From the NCBI GenBank assembly GCA_964568075.1, contig CAZMOM010000001.1, positions 140,150 to 204,149 on the forward strand: a DNA stretch of 64,000 nt. The letters are read 5' to 3'. Of the stretch, positions 28,647 to 36,926 are shown piece by piece. A model generated the notes under the pieces. That model searched no databases, was not told the origin of the DNA, and worked only from the letters and a program-made list of their open reading frames with translations. The first letter of the stretch is position 1. Every line of letters starts with the position of its first letter. Made by a program: the position numbers and the translations under genes. The stretch is from MnTg04 sp964568075. Its GTDB lineage: Bacteria > Pseudomonadota > Gammaproteobacteria > Steroidobacterales > MnTg04.

Positions 28647-30230
28647 TCATTCCAATTCCATGCCAAGCGCAGAAAAAACCGCCGCGTATATCTCAATAGC
28701 GTCCCATAAATTCTGTACTCGCAAATTTTCGTTTGGACTGTGCTGGTTATTGTCGTGGTTCGCCACGGGTAACATTACGATAGGCACGTCTAGTGTCTGC
28801 TGAATGTCGTGCAACGGTAAGCTGCCGCCCATCGTTGGTACCCGAACTACCTTCCCATCTCGTGCCCGCATCAGAATGGTGCTCAACGCAGTTGCCCGCG
28901 GGTCGCTCATGTCCATCCAGACCGCCGGATAACCGTGATCGCTCCATTCCAGGAGCGCAATTTTCTCGTGCTGCCTGAGCGTCTCGACATCCGGCGCGGT
29001 ACTAACGAGGGTATATCCTTGTTTGCGAATATGCTGTTCAACCAGCACCCGGACCATTTCCGGTGTCAGGTCCGGTACCAGCCGAAAGCCGACGGATGCC
29101 TTCGCCTGATCGACTATTGCGTTGCGCGCCCTTTTTCCGGTGCCGCCGGCGCTGATGCCGCGTACATTGATTGCGGGATTCATAATCAGCCGTTCGAGCC
29201 GCTGACCGCTACCTTCGGTCCAGCCGAGACCAAACTCGTTTCTCAGCATTTTTTCAACGCGGGGTGCGGCTTCGATCGCCCTTAATGCGTCCTCGCTCGG
29301 TGGCAGAACAGACTCAGCGAATCCTTCGACCAGGATTGTGCCATCCGGCGCACGCATGCTCGTCAGTAAATTCGCCAGCAGCATGATCGGGTTGGGTGCC
29401 CAATTACCGTAGTGTCCGCTGTGCAACTGTCTAACCGGACCGTAAAGAGTAATGTCCACGCCGGTCATGCCGCGTACGCCAAAACTGATCAGTTGCTGAC
29501 GTGTCTGGTGCACCGGACCGTCACAGAAAAGCCAGAGATCCGCATCCAGGACGTCCGCATGCTGCGCGATCATGTGCTTTAGATGCGGTGAACCTGCCTC
29601 TTCCTCTCCGTCCAAAAAAAACCGGAGATTGATCGACATCGGTATTTGTGCAGCTTTCAACGCATCGATGGCGCTAAGGATACCGATTATAGGGGCTTTA
29701 TCATCGCCGGCGGAGCGCGCATACAATCTCCATTCACCCGGAATCCTGTCTGGCAGATTGTCCATTTCTACCGTGGCCGCACCATCTTCCAGCCTTCCCT
29801 TGCGCAACACCGGTTGCCAGGGATCCGACATCCACAACTCCCGCTGGACCGGTTGACCGTCATAATGAGCATAAATAAGTACGGTGTATTTTGCGCCATT
29901 ATCGAGTGCGCCATAAATTGCCGGCGGACTACCGGGTGTCTCCAGTAAGCTGGCGGCGATCCCACGCCGACTCATCATTTTCAGAATAAAATTTGCGTTG
30001 CGACGCATATCGTCATGATCCGCTGCGACATTACGAATCGCGAGCAGGTCTGCGAACTCGCTGATAATTTCCGGCTGATTTTCAAGCGTAAATGCCCGCG
30101 CCGCGGACACGGCGTTATCGACGATCAAAGCAGTGTCTTGGGCCGCGACCATGGCCTGTAAAGCAAAATACAGCAGCGTGCTAAGCAGAAAGCGCCTTAC
30201 ATTCGCGATAACGAAAACAGGTCGTTTCAT
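28647..30230 (-). CDS. Exported M20-family metallopeptidase
   Basis: A 527-residue protein with a signal peptide (FLLSTLLYFALQAMVAAQD) and the co-catalytic zinc motifs of M20 peptidases: YAHYDGQPV (His and catalytic Asp), RSAGDDKAP, the DGEEEAGS Glu pair, LWLFCDG (Asp) and a late NHDNNQHSPNE (His). A dimerisation domain sits between about 230 and 400. It probably hydrolyses dipeptides or N-acyl amino acids in the periplasm. Its first 50 bases overlap the end of tag. Confidence 0.93.
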   Translation of the reverse strand: MKRPVFVIANVRRFLLSTLLYFALQAMVAAQDTALIVDNAVSAARAFTLENQPEIISEFADLLAIRNVAADHDDMRRNANFILKMMSRRGIAASLLETPGSPPAIYGALDNGAKYTVLIYAHYDGQPVQRELWMSDPWQPVLRKGRLEDGAATVEMDNLPDRIPGEWRLYARSAGDDKAPIIGILSAIDALKAAQIPMSINLRFFLDGEEEAGSPHLKHMIAQHADVLDADLWLFCDGPVHQTRQQLISFGVRGMTGVDITLYGPVRQLHSGHYGNWAPNPIMLLANLLTSMRAPDGTILVEGFAESVLPPSEDALRAIEAAPRVEKMLRNEFGLGWTEGSGQRLERLIMNPAINVRGISAGGTGKRARNAIVDQAKASVGFRLVPDLTPEMVRVLVEQHIRKQGYTLVSTAPDVETLRQHEKIALLEWSDHGYPAVWMDMSDPRATALSTILMRARDGKVVRVPTMGGSLPLHDIQQTLDVPIVMLPVANHDNNQHSPNENLRVQNLWDAIEIYAAVFSALGMELE

Positions 30231-30771
30231 GATCGTTTACCATTCCTATGGCCTGCATGTGTGCATAAATAATCGTGCTCCCGACAAATTTGAAGCCACG
30301 TTTTTTCAGGTCTTTGGATAGCAGATCCGACACCTCGGACGTGGCTGGCAACTGATCCATAGATTTCCATCGATTCTGGATTGGTTTACCACCTACAAAC
30401 TGCCAGATAAAATCATCAAATTCGCCAAATTCCTTTTGTACTTCAAGAAACGCTTTCGCGTTGGTGACTGCTGAATTAACCTTCAGACGATTTCTGATGA
30501 TTGCAGGATTGCATAGCAGCTTTTCGATTCTTGTCTCCCGGTAGCGGGCCACTTTGACCGGGTCGAAGTTGTCGAATGCTTTCCGGTAACCGCCCCTTTT
30601 TTTCAGAATCGTCTCCCAACTCAGGCCCGCCTGCGCTCCCTCCAGAATCAGAAACTCGAAATGCAGTCGGTCGTCATGGACTGGAACCCCCCACTCCTGG
30701 TCGTGATAGGAACGGAAAATTTCCTTGCCGGCCCACTGGCATCTCGATTTCGATTGGGTTATTGCGGACAT
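30181..30771 (-). CDS. tag: DNA-3-methyladenine glycosylase I
   Basis: The 196-residue repair enzyme excises 3-methyladenine. It has the N-terminal RCQWAG zinc-binding Cys, YHDQEWGVPVHDD, the catalytic-pocket segment EGAQAGLSWETIL and the late AHMQAIGMVNDHETTCF, which supplies His and Cys ligands. Length is normal for the family. Its 3' end overlaps the M20 gene by 50 bases in a different frame, which is long for a bacterial overlap but leaves both proteins intact. Confidence 0.95.
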   Translation of the reverse strand: MSAITQSKSRCQWAGKEIFRSYHDQEWGVPVHDDRLHFEFLILEGAQAGLSWETILKKRGGYRKAFDNFDPVKVARYRETRIEKLLCNPAIIRNRLKVNSAVTNAKAFLEVQKEFGEFDDFIWQFVGGKPIQNRWKSMDQLPATSEVSDLLSKDLKKRGFKFVGSTIIYAHMQAIGMVNDHETTCFRYRECKALSA

Positions 30772-30883
30772 AGGAACTCGCTTTTTTTGGCCGGCGCTTT
30801 ATTGGCGCCGACTGCGCATAGAGTAGTCGCACCGGCCCGCTCCGCGCCAGTCCGATTTTGATATTTTTCGTTCATGAATCGAC

Positions 30884-30910
30884 AAAAAAAGGCCCGCTTT
30901 CGCGGGCCTT
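30884..30910 (-). terminator. Rho-independent terminator of the HvfA-like gene
   Basis: A perfect 9-bp GC-rich stem (AAGGCCCGC with GCGGGCCTT, tetraloop GAAA) is followed on the minus strand by seven U residues. It lies about 56 bases after the stop of the HvfA-like gene and separates it from tag, so the precursor is probably made from a short single-gene transcript. Confidence 0.93.
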
Positions 30911-30965
30911 ACCGAATTCAAATGAATTCGTGGCTGGTATTACGATTACATCCGAGCGGATCGTC

Positions 30966-31328
30966 TCATTTGTCCTCGCCACACTTGCCTTCACCGCATT
31001 TTCCCTCTTCGCCTTTAGCGTCGCCTTTATCCTCGCCGCAGCTTCCTTCGGCGCCTTTATCCTCGCCGCAGCTTCCTTCGGCGCCTTTATCCTCGCCACA
31101 CTTACCTTCGGCGCCTTTATCCTCGCCACACTTACCTTCGGCGCCTTTATCCTCGCCACACTTACCTTCTTCGCCTTTACCTTCACCGATATCGGCAGTC
31201 ATGTAGCCAGAGCTCAGTGAGCTAGCCATGAACGGGCTGCTGTCAGCACTCGCGGTGCTTGCAAATGCAAATGAGGACGCCAGCGCGACGCCAACGGCAA
31301 TTGCCAGAGGTTTCTTTAATTCAGACAT
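30966..31328 (-). CDS. HvfA-like RiPP metallophore precursor (EGKCG-repeat protein)
   Basis: A 120-residue precursor has a Sec signal peptide (MSELKKPLAIAVGVALASS, cleavage near ASA/DSS), a conserved leader-like block (PFMASSLSSGYMTADIGEG) and a tail of EGKCG or EGSCG motifs containing seven cysteines (57, 67, 77, 87, 97, 111, 116). This is the layout of HvfA, whose EGKCG cysteines are converted by the MNIO enzyme HvfB with HvfC into oxazolone/thioamide copper ligands. A strong AAAGGAG site precedes the ATG and a strong terminator follows. No hvfB (DUF692), hvfC or hvfD (DoxX) gene is in this window, so the precursor is an orphan here. Two motifs read EGSCG instead of EGKCG. Confidence 0.88.
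   Translation of the reverse strand: MSELKKPLAIAVGVALASSFAFASTASADSSPFMASSLSSGYMTADIGEGKGEEGKCGEDKGAEGKCGEDKGAEGKCGEDKGAEGSCGEDKGAEGSCGEDKGDAKGEEGKCGEGKCGEDK
31021..31170 (-). repeat. Five 30-bp tandem repeats in the precursor core
   Basis: Five in-frame 30-bp units each encode ten residues of the type GAEG(K/S)CGEDK; three are nearly identical EGKCG units and two adjacent ones are EGSCG units. Recent expansion by slippage or unequal exchange is likely, so strains may differ in the number of modifiable cysteines. Confidence 0.92.
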
Positions 31329-31675
31329 GATGCAGGTCTCCTTTGAATATCCCTAAGGATTTAACGGCCTTTTGGCCACTTATTATCTGCTCCGACAATA
31401 TTGTCGAGGCGGGTTGAAATTAGCATAGACTCCAGTTCCTGATGCCGCCACTGTCTCGATTTTGCGACAAGCAGAGACTATTGGCGGCCAAGTGGTCTTA
31501 CCCAACATTCGGTTCTGTATCGCAGCAAACAAGCGAAATCAAGCTGTCTAAGGCAATCGCCGATTATTGCATATAGGAACCGTTGGCCTTATCTATGCCT
31601 CCATTTTACAAACGCCCTGACGGGCTTACTCAACAAGACAGGGGGAACACGAAAAAAATTACAGGGAAAACGCGA
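31329..31675. other. Intergenic region upstream of the HvfA-like gene
   Basis: No gene is recognised in these 347 bases. It holds the leader of the HvfA-like transcript, including a GGCC-TTTT-GGCC inverted repeat (about 31365-31376), an AAAGGAG ribosome binding site and a 14-bp palindrome listed separately. I could not identify a clean sigma-70 or ECF promoter. Confidence 0.5.
31393..31406. promoter_or_regulatory. Perfect 14-bp palindrome, candidate operator
   Basis: CGACAATATTGTCG is a perfect dyad 65 bases upstream of the HvfA-like start codon. Its size suits a dimeric regulator such as a MerR, Fur-like or CopY-type protein, but the sequence matches no operator I can name. Functional assignment is inference from position and symmetry. 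Confidence 0.4.
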
Positions 31676-32365
31676 TTAAATGTCCCAGCGAACCGACTCG
31701 CTTATGGTCCCGGACACAACTTCGAGATCACTCTCCTCACCTGCAATGACAGCGATGCTGCCTGACGATGCCGGCAATATCGTTCCGTAAAATCCTCCCT
31801 CGGAAAAATCAGTCGGCGACTCAACATACACATTCGGGAGAATCATCACCGTTACCGGGCCGGTTTCACCCTGGACAACCAAATGTGGCACCAACTGACC
31901 GCGAAACAGGCAAGTTCGGGCATAGGACACCAGCGTGTCATTACTATCCATCCGCGTACCGGACCTGCGCAAAACTGTAGCCAGTCTTTGGCCCGGGACC
32001 GCCTGATCGGTAGATATCAGCGCCGCCCGCTCGTGATAGATATGCGCGATCAAGTCCTGCTCGAGATCGCCATGCGGAGCACTGTTCCAGGTGACGAGCG
32101 CCAATCCGAGGCCAAGCATGAGACTGGCCGCCATCCCGATCCACATCGTTTTTGCCTGGTCCGGGCTTTGTTCCGGCGCCGCGTATGGATTGCCGTCTTC
32201 AGCTGGCAACGGCACCTGCATGGCCCGCAGCAGACGCCGATCAAGATCCCGGATACGATCTGCAAATGCCGCACAGGAACTGCAGACATGCTGATGATCC
32301 AGGAAATCGGCATCCTGCCGATTCGGGTCAGCGCCGCATAATCGTCTGTATTCAAGGCAATCCAT
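31676..32365 (-). CDS. DUF3379-type anti-sigma factor
   Basis: The 229-residue protein begins with a zinc-finger-like anti-sigma module (MDCLEYRRLCGADP, then HQHVCSSCAAF, an HxxxCxxC motif). One membrane helix (about 93-110, MWIGMAASLMLGLGLALV) and a periplasmic DUF3379 domain follow. It should hold the adjacent ECF sigma factor at the membrane and release it on an envelope signal. Its ATG overlaps the sigma stop by one base (TAATG). Confidence 0.88.
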   Translation of the reverse strand: MDCLEYRRLCGADPNRQDADFLDHQHVCSSCAAFADRIRDLDRRLLRAMQVPLPAEDGNPYAAPEQSPDQAKTMWIGMAASLMLGLGLALVTWNSAPHGDLEQDLIAHIYHERAALISTDQAVPGQRLATVLRRSGTRMDSNDTLVSYARTCLFRGQLVPHLVVQGETGPVTVMILPNVYVESPTDFSEGGFYGTILPASSGSIAVIAGEESDLEVVSGTISESVRWDI

Positions 32366-32880
32366 TACTCTTTACTCTCGTCTTCAAAGCCTTTCATTAG
32401 CATCTTGCGGGCCCGATACAGTCTGGTCAGTACCGCGCCCTGTTTAATTTCCATCAGCCCGGCTATCTCTTCCGTGCTGAATCCCATCAGAACCTGCAAA
32501 ATCAGCGGTTCACGATAATCAGGATCGAGCCGGCTTATCGCTTCCCTGAGGTCCGCCAGGTCCGTGTCCGGCGTATTCGCAAGCAAACCCTGTTCCGCCG
32601 GTGTCAGATCATCAATGTCCCGCGTCGGATGCCGTTTTCGCTCATACATTCTGGCGTTCTCCCGCCGCAAAATGGTTATCAGCCAGTAGCGGGCCGCCGA
32701 TTCGTCTCTGAGGCTGTCGAAAGAACGCCATGCCCTCAGCAGAGTCTCCTGAACCAGATCCTGGGCAACCGAATGATCGCGGCAAAGCCAGAAAGCAAAT
32801 CGGAACAGATCCCCCTCGTGGGTTCGGGTCATGCTCTCGAATCGGCGGTGCCGGGATTCCTCGGTTTTTTCCTGCTTCAT
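32365..32880 (-). CDS. ECF sigma-70 family RNA polymerase sigma factor
   Basis: A 171-residue protein has region 2 (LFRFAFWLCRDHSVAQDLVQETLLRAWRSF, then ARYWLITILRRENARMYER) and region 4 (YREPLILQVLMGFSTEEIAGLMEIKQGAVLTRLYRARKML). It is paired with the membrane anti-sigma factor downstream. The next gene on the same strand is the HvfA-like precursor, which may belong to its regulon. It is divergent from hemB. Confidence 0.93.
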   Translation of the reverse strand: MKQEKTEESRHRRFESMTRTHEGDLFRFAFWLCRDHSVAQDLVQETLLRAWRSFDSLRDESAARYWLITILRRENARMYERKRHPTRDIDDLTPAEQGLLANTPDTDLADLREAISRLDPDYREPLILQVLMGFSTEEIAGLMEIKQGAVLTRLYRARKMLMKGFEDESKE

Positions 32881-32996
32881 ATAATTAGACCGGGTGGGTT
32901 TATTGATTATTACCGGGGTTTTTGACTTATGTTTTGGACAGGCCGCCCGTTTCGGGCGAAAATCTACCCTATATCGTGACGAGCAAGGAATCCAGC

Positions 32997-34016
32997 ATGC
33001 TAAGTACTGCGAGAGGCCGATTCCCCGCTACCCGGATGAGACGGATGCGGCGAGATGATTTCGGCCGCCGGCTAATGCGTGAGTGTTCATTGAGTTCTGA
33101 TGACCTGATCTGCCCGCTGTTTATCACCGAAGGAAAAAACCAGCGGCAGGCGGTACCCTCGATGCCCGACGTGGACCGTCTGAGTATCGATCTGGCGGTC
33201 AAAAAGAGCCAGGAACTGGCTGCTCTCGGTGTACCGGCGGTTGTTTTGTTCCCGGTCATCGAAAGCGCCGGCAAGAGCCTCGACGGCAGGGAGGCATACA
33301 ACCCGGGTGGCCTGGTTCAGCGCTGTATCAAGGCGCTGAAAGTCGCTTTACCGGAGCTTGGCGTTATTACCGATGTGGCGCTGGATCCCTACACTACGCA
33401 TGGTCAGGATGGTGTTATCGATGACTACGGTTATGTTCTCAACGATGAGACCGTGGAAATCCTGGTGCGCCAGGCCCTGTCGCACGTGGATGCGGGCGCT
33501 GATGTCGTATCCCCGTCCGACATGATGGACGGGCGGATCGGTGGGATTCGCCAGGCGCTCGAGACCAACGGTCACCACACGACGAAGATTCTTGCTTACT
33601 CCGCAAAATACGCATCGTCATTTTATGGTCCTTTCCGCGACGCAGTGGGCTCAGCCAGCAATCTGGCCGGTGGAAACAAATATGCCTACCAGATGGATCC
33701 GGCCAACAGCGATGAAGCCCTGCATGAAGTCGCGCTTGACCTGGAAGAGGGTGCCGACATGGTTATGGTCAAGCCCGGAATGCCTTATCTGGATGTGGTT
33801 CGAAGGGTCAAGGACGAGTTTGGCGTGCCGACCTTCGTGTATCAGGTCAGCGGCGAGTACGCGATGCTAAAAGCGGCGTCCCAGGCCGGCTGGCTTGATG
33901 AGAAGGCCGTGGTCATGGAATCGTTGCTCGCGTTCAAAAGAGCTGGCGCCGACGGCATTTTGACGTATTATGCCGGCCAGGCGGCGGGCTGGCTCAGTCA
34001 GAAATCGATCACGTAA
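32997..34016 (+). CDS. hemB: Porphobilinogen synthase (delta-aminolevulinate dehydratase)
   Basis: From the ATG at 32997 (AAGGAA site 6 bases upstream) the protein has about 339 residues. It condenses two 5-aminolevulinate molecules to porphobilinogen. Both Schiff-base lysines are present (TTKILAYSAKYASSFYGPFRD and MVMVKPGMPYLDV), as is VITDVALDPYT. The metal-site region DPYTTHGQDG lacks the cysteine triad of zinc enzymes, so this should be the Mg-dependent type. A longer frame from 32922 is not needed. Confidence 0.97.
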   Translation: MLSTARGRFPATRMRRMRRDDFGRRLMRECSLSSDDLICPLFITEGKNQRQAVPSMPDVDRLSIDLAVKKSQELAALGVPAVVLFPVIESAGKSLDGREAYNPGGLVQRCIKALKVALPELGVITDVALDPYTTHGQDGVIDDYGYVLNDETVEILVRQALSHVDAGADVVSPSDMMDGRIGGIRQALETNGHHTTKILAYSAKYASSFYGPFRDAVGSASNLAGGNKYAYQMDPANSDEALHEVALDLEEGADMVMVKPGMPYLDVVRRVKDEFGVPTFVYQVSGEYAMLKAASQAGWLDEKAVVMESLLAFKRAGADGILTYYAGQAAGWLSQKSIT

Positions 34017-34033
34017 AACCCAGGGGATTCAGG

Positions 34034-34708
34034 ATGGCAAATTACCTGTCGGGGATATTCGGTTCGTCTCCGGTCGCACCGTTACAGCAACACATGGATA
34101 TCGCGTACCGCTGCGCCAAGCAACTGATCCCGATGTTCGAAGCAGTGGTCAAAAGGGATTGGGAAACTGTCGAGAGCTGTCGTCAGCGCATCCGGGACCT
34201 GGAAAGCGAAGCCGATGATATGAAGCAGGAAATTCGCTACCACCTGCCGAAAAGCCTGTTTATGCCGGTGCCCAGGGAAGACCTGCTCGAATTGGTGCTG
34301 GTCCAGGACCGGGTCGCCAATCGCGCAAAGGATATTTCGGGGCTGGTCGTAGGCCGCAAAATGGAGTTGCCCGAACCCATAGCGGAACCTTTCATAAAAT
34401 TCGTTCGCTGCAGTATCGCCGCGGCCAAACAAGCCCGAAAAAGTGTTCGCGAGCTCGACGAACTTTTTGAGACCGGTTTTCGCGGCGCGGAAGCCAGGCT
34501 GGTCGAGTCAATGGTTGAGGAACTCGACCGACTCGAATCAGAGTCCGATGTATTACAGAGCGAGCTGCGTGCCGGGCTGTTCAAGCTTGAGTCAGAGCTG
34601 CCACCCGTCGAGGTGATGTTTCTGTACAAGATCATCGACCTGACGGGTGAAGTTGCCGATTATGCCGAGCGAGTGGGCCGGCGTCTCGAATTGCTGCTGG
34701 CGCACTAA
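34034..34708 (+). CDS. DUF47/TIGR00153 PhoU-like protein, Pit accessory
   Basis: A 224-residue helical protein has a PhoU-like fold (ISRAKDISGLV-type helices, MEELDRLESESDVLQSEL, KIIDLTGEVADYAERVGRRLELLLAH). The family is found next to Pit transporters and is thought to gate phosphate uptake. Its last base overlaps the pit start (TAATG), which supports a functional pair. Confidence 0.93.
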   Translation: MANYLSGIFGSSPVAPLQQHMDIAYRCAKQLIPMFEAVVKRDWETVESCRQRIRDLESEADDMKQEIRYHLPKSLFMPVPREDLLELVLVQDRVANRAKDISGLVVGRKMELPEPIAEPFIKFVRCSIAAAKQARKSVRELDELFETGFRGAEARLVESMVEELDRLESESDVLQSELRAGLFKLESELPPVEVMFLYKIIDLTGEVADYAERVGRRLELLLAH

Positions 34709-35958
34709 TGGAAGACATGCAAATCTATATTGGCCTGGCGGCCATATTCGGTTTGTTCATGGCCTGGGGCATCGGGGCAAACGATGTCGCAAACGCCATG
34801 GCGACGTCGGTCGGGTCCAAGGCGCTGACTATCAAGCAGGCTATTCTTGTCGCGGCCATTTTCGAATTTACCGGCGCCGTACTGGCTGGCGGCGAAGTTA
34901 CATCGACCATCCGTAAAGGCATTATAGACGCGGCGAGCGTATCGGAGACTCCCGAGTTATTGATTTATGGAATGCTGGCGGCACTGGCGGCCGCCGGTTG
35001 CTGGCTATGGATCGCGTCAAGAAAGGGCTGGCCGGTTTCCACAACTCATTCGATAGTCGGGGCGATCGTCGGTTTCGCGGTGGTCGGTATCGGCGTAGAC
35101 GCAGTTAACTGGAGCCAGGTCGGCAGCATCGTAGCCAGCTGGATCTTCACGCCGATGCTCGCAGGCTTCGCAGCCTACCTGATTTACAGCAGCGTTCAGT
35201 GGTTGATTATTGGCCGCGAAAACCCGCTGGAAAGAGCGCGCCGCTACGTCCCTGCGTACATATTTCTGGCGGGCTTTACGATAACGCTGGTCACGATTTT
35301 CAAAGGCCTGAAACATGCTGGCCTGGAGCTGAGTACGCAGCAGGCCTATCTGGTGGCGACCGCTTTCGGCATGCTTATCGCGCTCATCGGAAAGTTTTTC
35401 ATCAACCGGATCCAGATCGACGAGAAGGCCGATCGCGAGTTCCACTTTGCGACCGTGGAAAAAGTATTTGCCGTTCTCATGGTCGTCACGGCCTGCGGAA
35501 TGGCTTTCGCCCATGGATCGAACGATGTGGCTAACGCGGTCGGTCCGGTTGCAGCGGTTATCAGCATCGCCCAGTCTGGCATCGTCGGGCAGAAATCCCC
35601 ATTGCCGTTGCCAGTCCTGTTTCTCGGTGGTATCGGCATCGTTATCGGCCTGGCGACATTCGGCCGCCACGTAATTGCTACTGTCGGAAGCAAGATTACG
35701 CATCTGACGCCAAGCCGGGGATTTGCCGCCGAGCTGGCCGCGGCAACGACTATCGTGATTGCCTCAGGCATAGGTATGCCGATATCTACGACGCAGACAT
35801 TGGTTGGCGCGGTCCTGGGTGTCGGCATGGCCCGCGGCATCACGGCGATCAACCTGGCCGTGGTCAACCGTATATTTATCTCTTGGGTAATCACTATTCC
35901 GGCTGGTGCAATCCTGGCTATTATTTTCTTTTATATTCTCAAAACGGCGTTGCGTTAA
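34708..35958 (+). CDS. pit: Inorganic phosphate transporter, Pit family
   Basis: A 416-residue inner-membrane protein with about ten helices and the duplicated PiT signature: GANDVANAMATSVGSKALT in the N-terminal half and HGSNDVANAVGPVAAV in the C-terminal half, plus VSTTHSIVGA and ISTTQTLVGAVLG. It imports metal-phosphate with protons (or Na+). It follows the PhoU-like gene with a one-base overlap; no Pst system is nearby. Confidence 0.96.
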   Translation: MEDMQIYIGLAAIFGLFMAWGIGANDVANAMATSVGSKALTIKQAILVAAIFEFTGAVLAGGEVTSTIRKGIIDAASVSETPELLIYGMLAALAAAGCWLWIASRKGWPVSTTHSIVGAIVGFAVVGIGVDAVNWSQVGSIVASWIFTPMLAGFAAYLIYSSVQWLIIGRENPLERARRYVPAYIFLAGFTITLVTIFKGLKHAGLELSTQQAYLVATAFGMLIALIGKFFINRIQIDEKADREFHFATVEKVFAVLMVVTACGMAFAHGSNDVANAVGPVAAVISIAQSGIVGQKSPLPLPVLFLGGIGIVIGLATFGRHVIATVGSKITHLTPSRGFAAELAAATTIVIASGIGMPISTTQTLVGAVLGVGMARGITAINLAVVNRIFISWVITIPAGAILAIIFFYILKTALR

Positions 35959-35991
35959 ATAATGCGCTGCGTAAGTGGCAACGTGTAAGCG

Positions 35992-36825
35992 ATGAAGCAG
36001 AAAGAACATCCGGATCAATATGCCATTATGGGTCATCCCGTGGCCCAAAGCCGTTCTCCATTCGTCCATGGTGTGTTTGCCAGACAGACCGGTCACAACA
36101 TTTCCTACCGGCTACTCGATGTCGAGCCGGAAAAATTCGAAACTGAAGTCAGAAAATTTGCTGCCCGGGGTGGCAAGGGACTCAATGTTACGGTTCCACA
36201 CAAGATTGCGGCTTTCGAAATTGCCGAAACACACACGCGGCGCGCAGAATCCGCCCGCTCCGCCAACACGCTGGTATTGGGCGAGGAGGGAGATATTCTG
36301 GCTGACAATACCGACGGTGTGGGCCTCGTAACCGACCTGATCGAAAATCTTAATTTTAAGCTGGATGGCCGACGTATTCTGATTCTCGGCGCTGGTGGCG
36401 CGGTCAGGGGGCTGCTTGGGCCTGTTATCGCGCAGAATCCGAAATTATTGATGATAGCCAACCGTACGCCGGAGAACGCGAGCAAACTGATCGATGAGCT
36501 TGGACTTTCCAGTTCTGTTCAGGCCGCCGGTCTCGAAGAGCTGGGAGGGAAAACGTTTCACCTGATTCTCAACGGCACATCGGCGAATCTTTTTGATAAA
36601 AGTCCACCTATCTCGGTCGACCTTTTCACGCGGCACACGCTGTGCTACGACCTGAACTACGGAAAAACCCAGACGCCGTTTACTCGCTGGTCGGAAGAAA
36701 ATGGTGCGCGGGCGATCATGGGCTGGGGTATGCTGGTGGAACAGGCCGCAGAGTCTTTCTATCTGTGGCGCGGCGTAAGACCGGACACCATTCCCGTCCT
36801 CCAGTCGCTGCTCAAACGACCCTGA
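35992..36825 (+). CDS. aroE: Shikimate dehydrogenase
   Basis: The 277-residue enzyme reduces 3-dehydroshikimate with NADPH. Key segments are IMGHPVAQSRSPFVH (shikimate binding), GLNVTVPHKI (catalytic Lys), NTDGVGL (catalytic Asp), the GAGGAVRGLL dinucleotide fold and MLVEQAAESF at the C-terminus. NRTPEN fits NADPH preference. It is 33 bases after pit and converges on gor. Confidence 0.96.
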   Translation: MKQKEHPDQYAIMGHPVAQSRSPFVHGVFARQTGHNISYRLLDVEPEKFETEVRKFAARGGKGLNVTVPHKIAAFEIAETHTRRAESARSANTLVLGEEGDILADNTDGVGLVTDLIENLNFKLDGRRILILGAGGAVRGLLGPVIAQNPKLLMIANRTPENASKLIDELGLSSSVQAAGLEELGGKTFHLILNGTSANLFDKSPPISVDLFTRHTLCYDLNYGKTQTPFTRWSEENGARAIMGWGMLVEQAAESFYLWRGVRPDTIPVLQSLLKRP

Positions 36826-36926
36826 TCCTGGTGCTTTTTTGGTCCTGTTGATCGAGATAGCGGTCCCTCAACCCTACATAGCGCCTGGCGCCACGCCCCG
36901 GTACGATCGTATCCCGCGGGACCTCT

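Noticed and set aside
30858..31220. Plus-strand open frames opposite the HvfA-like gene
   Set aside because: Hydrophobic or Ser/Pro repeats result only from reading the antisense of the 30-bp repeat; the minus strand has a signal peptide, ribosome binding site and terminator.
35017..35703. 228-codon minus-strand frame
   Set aside because: Antisense of the Pit transporter; no recognisable product.
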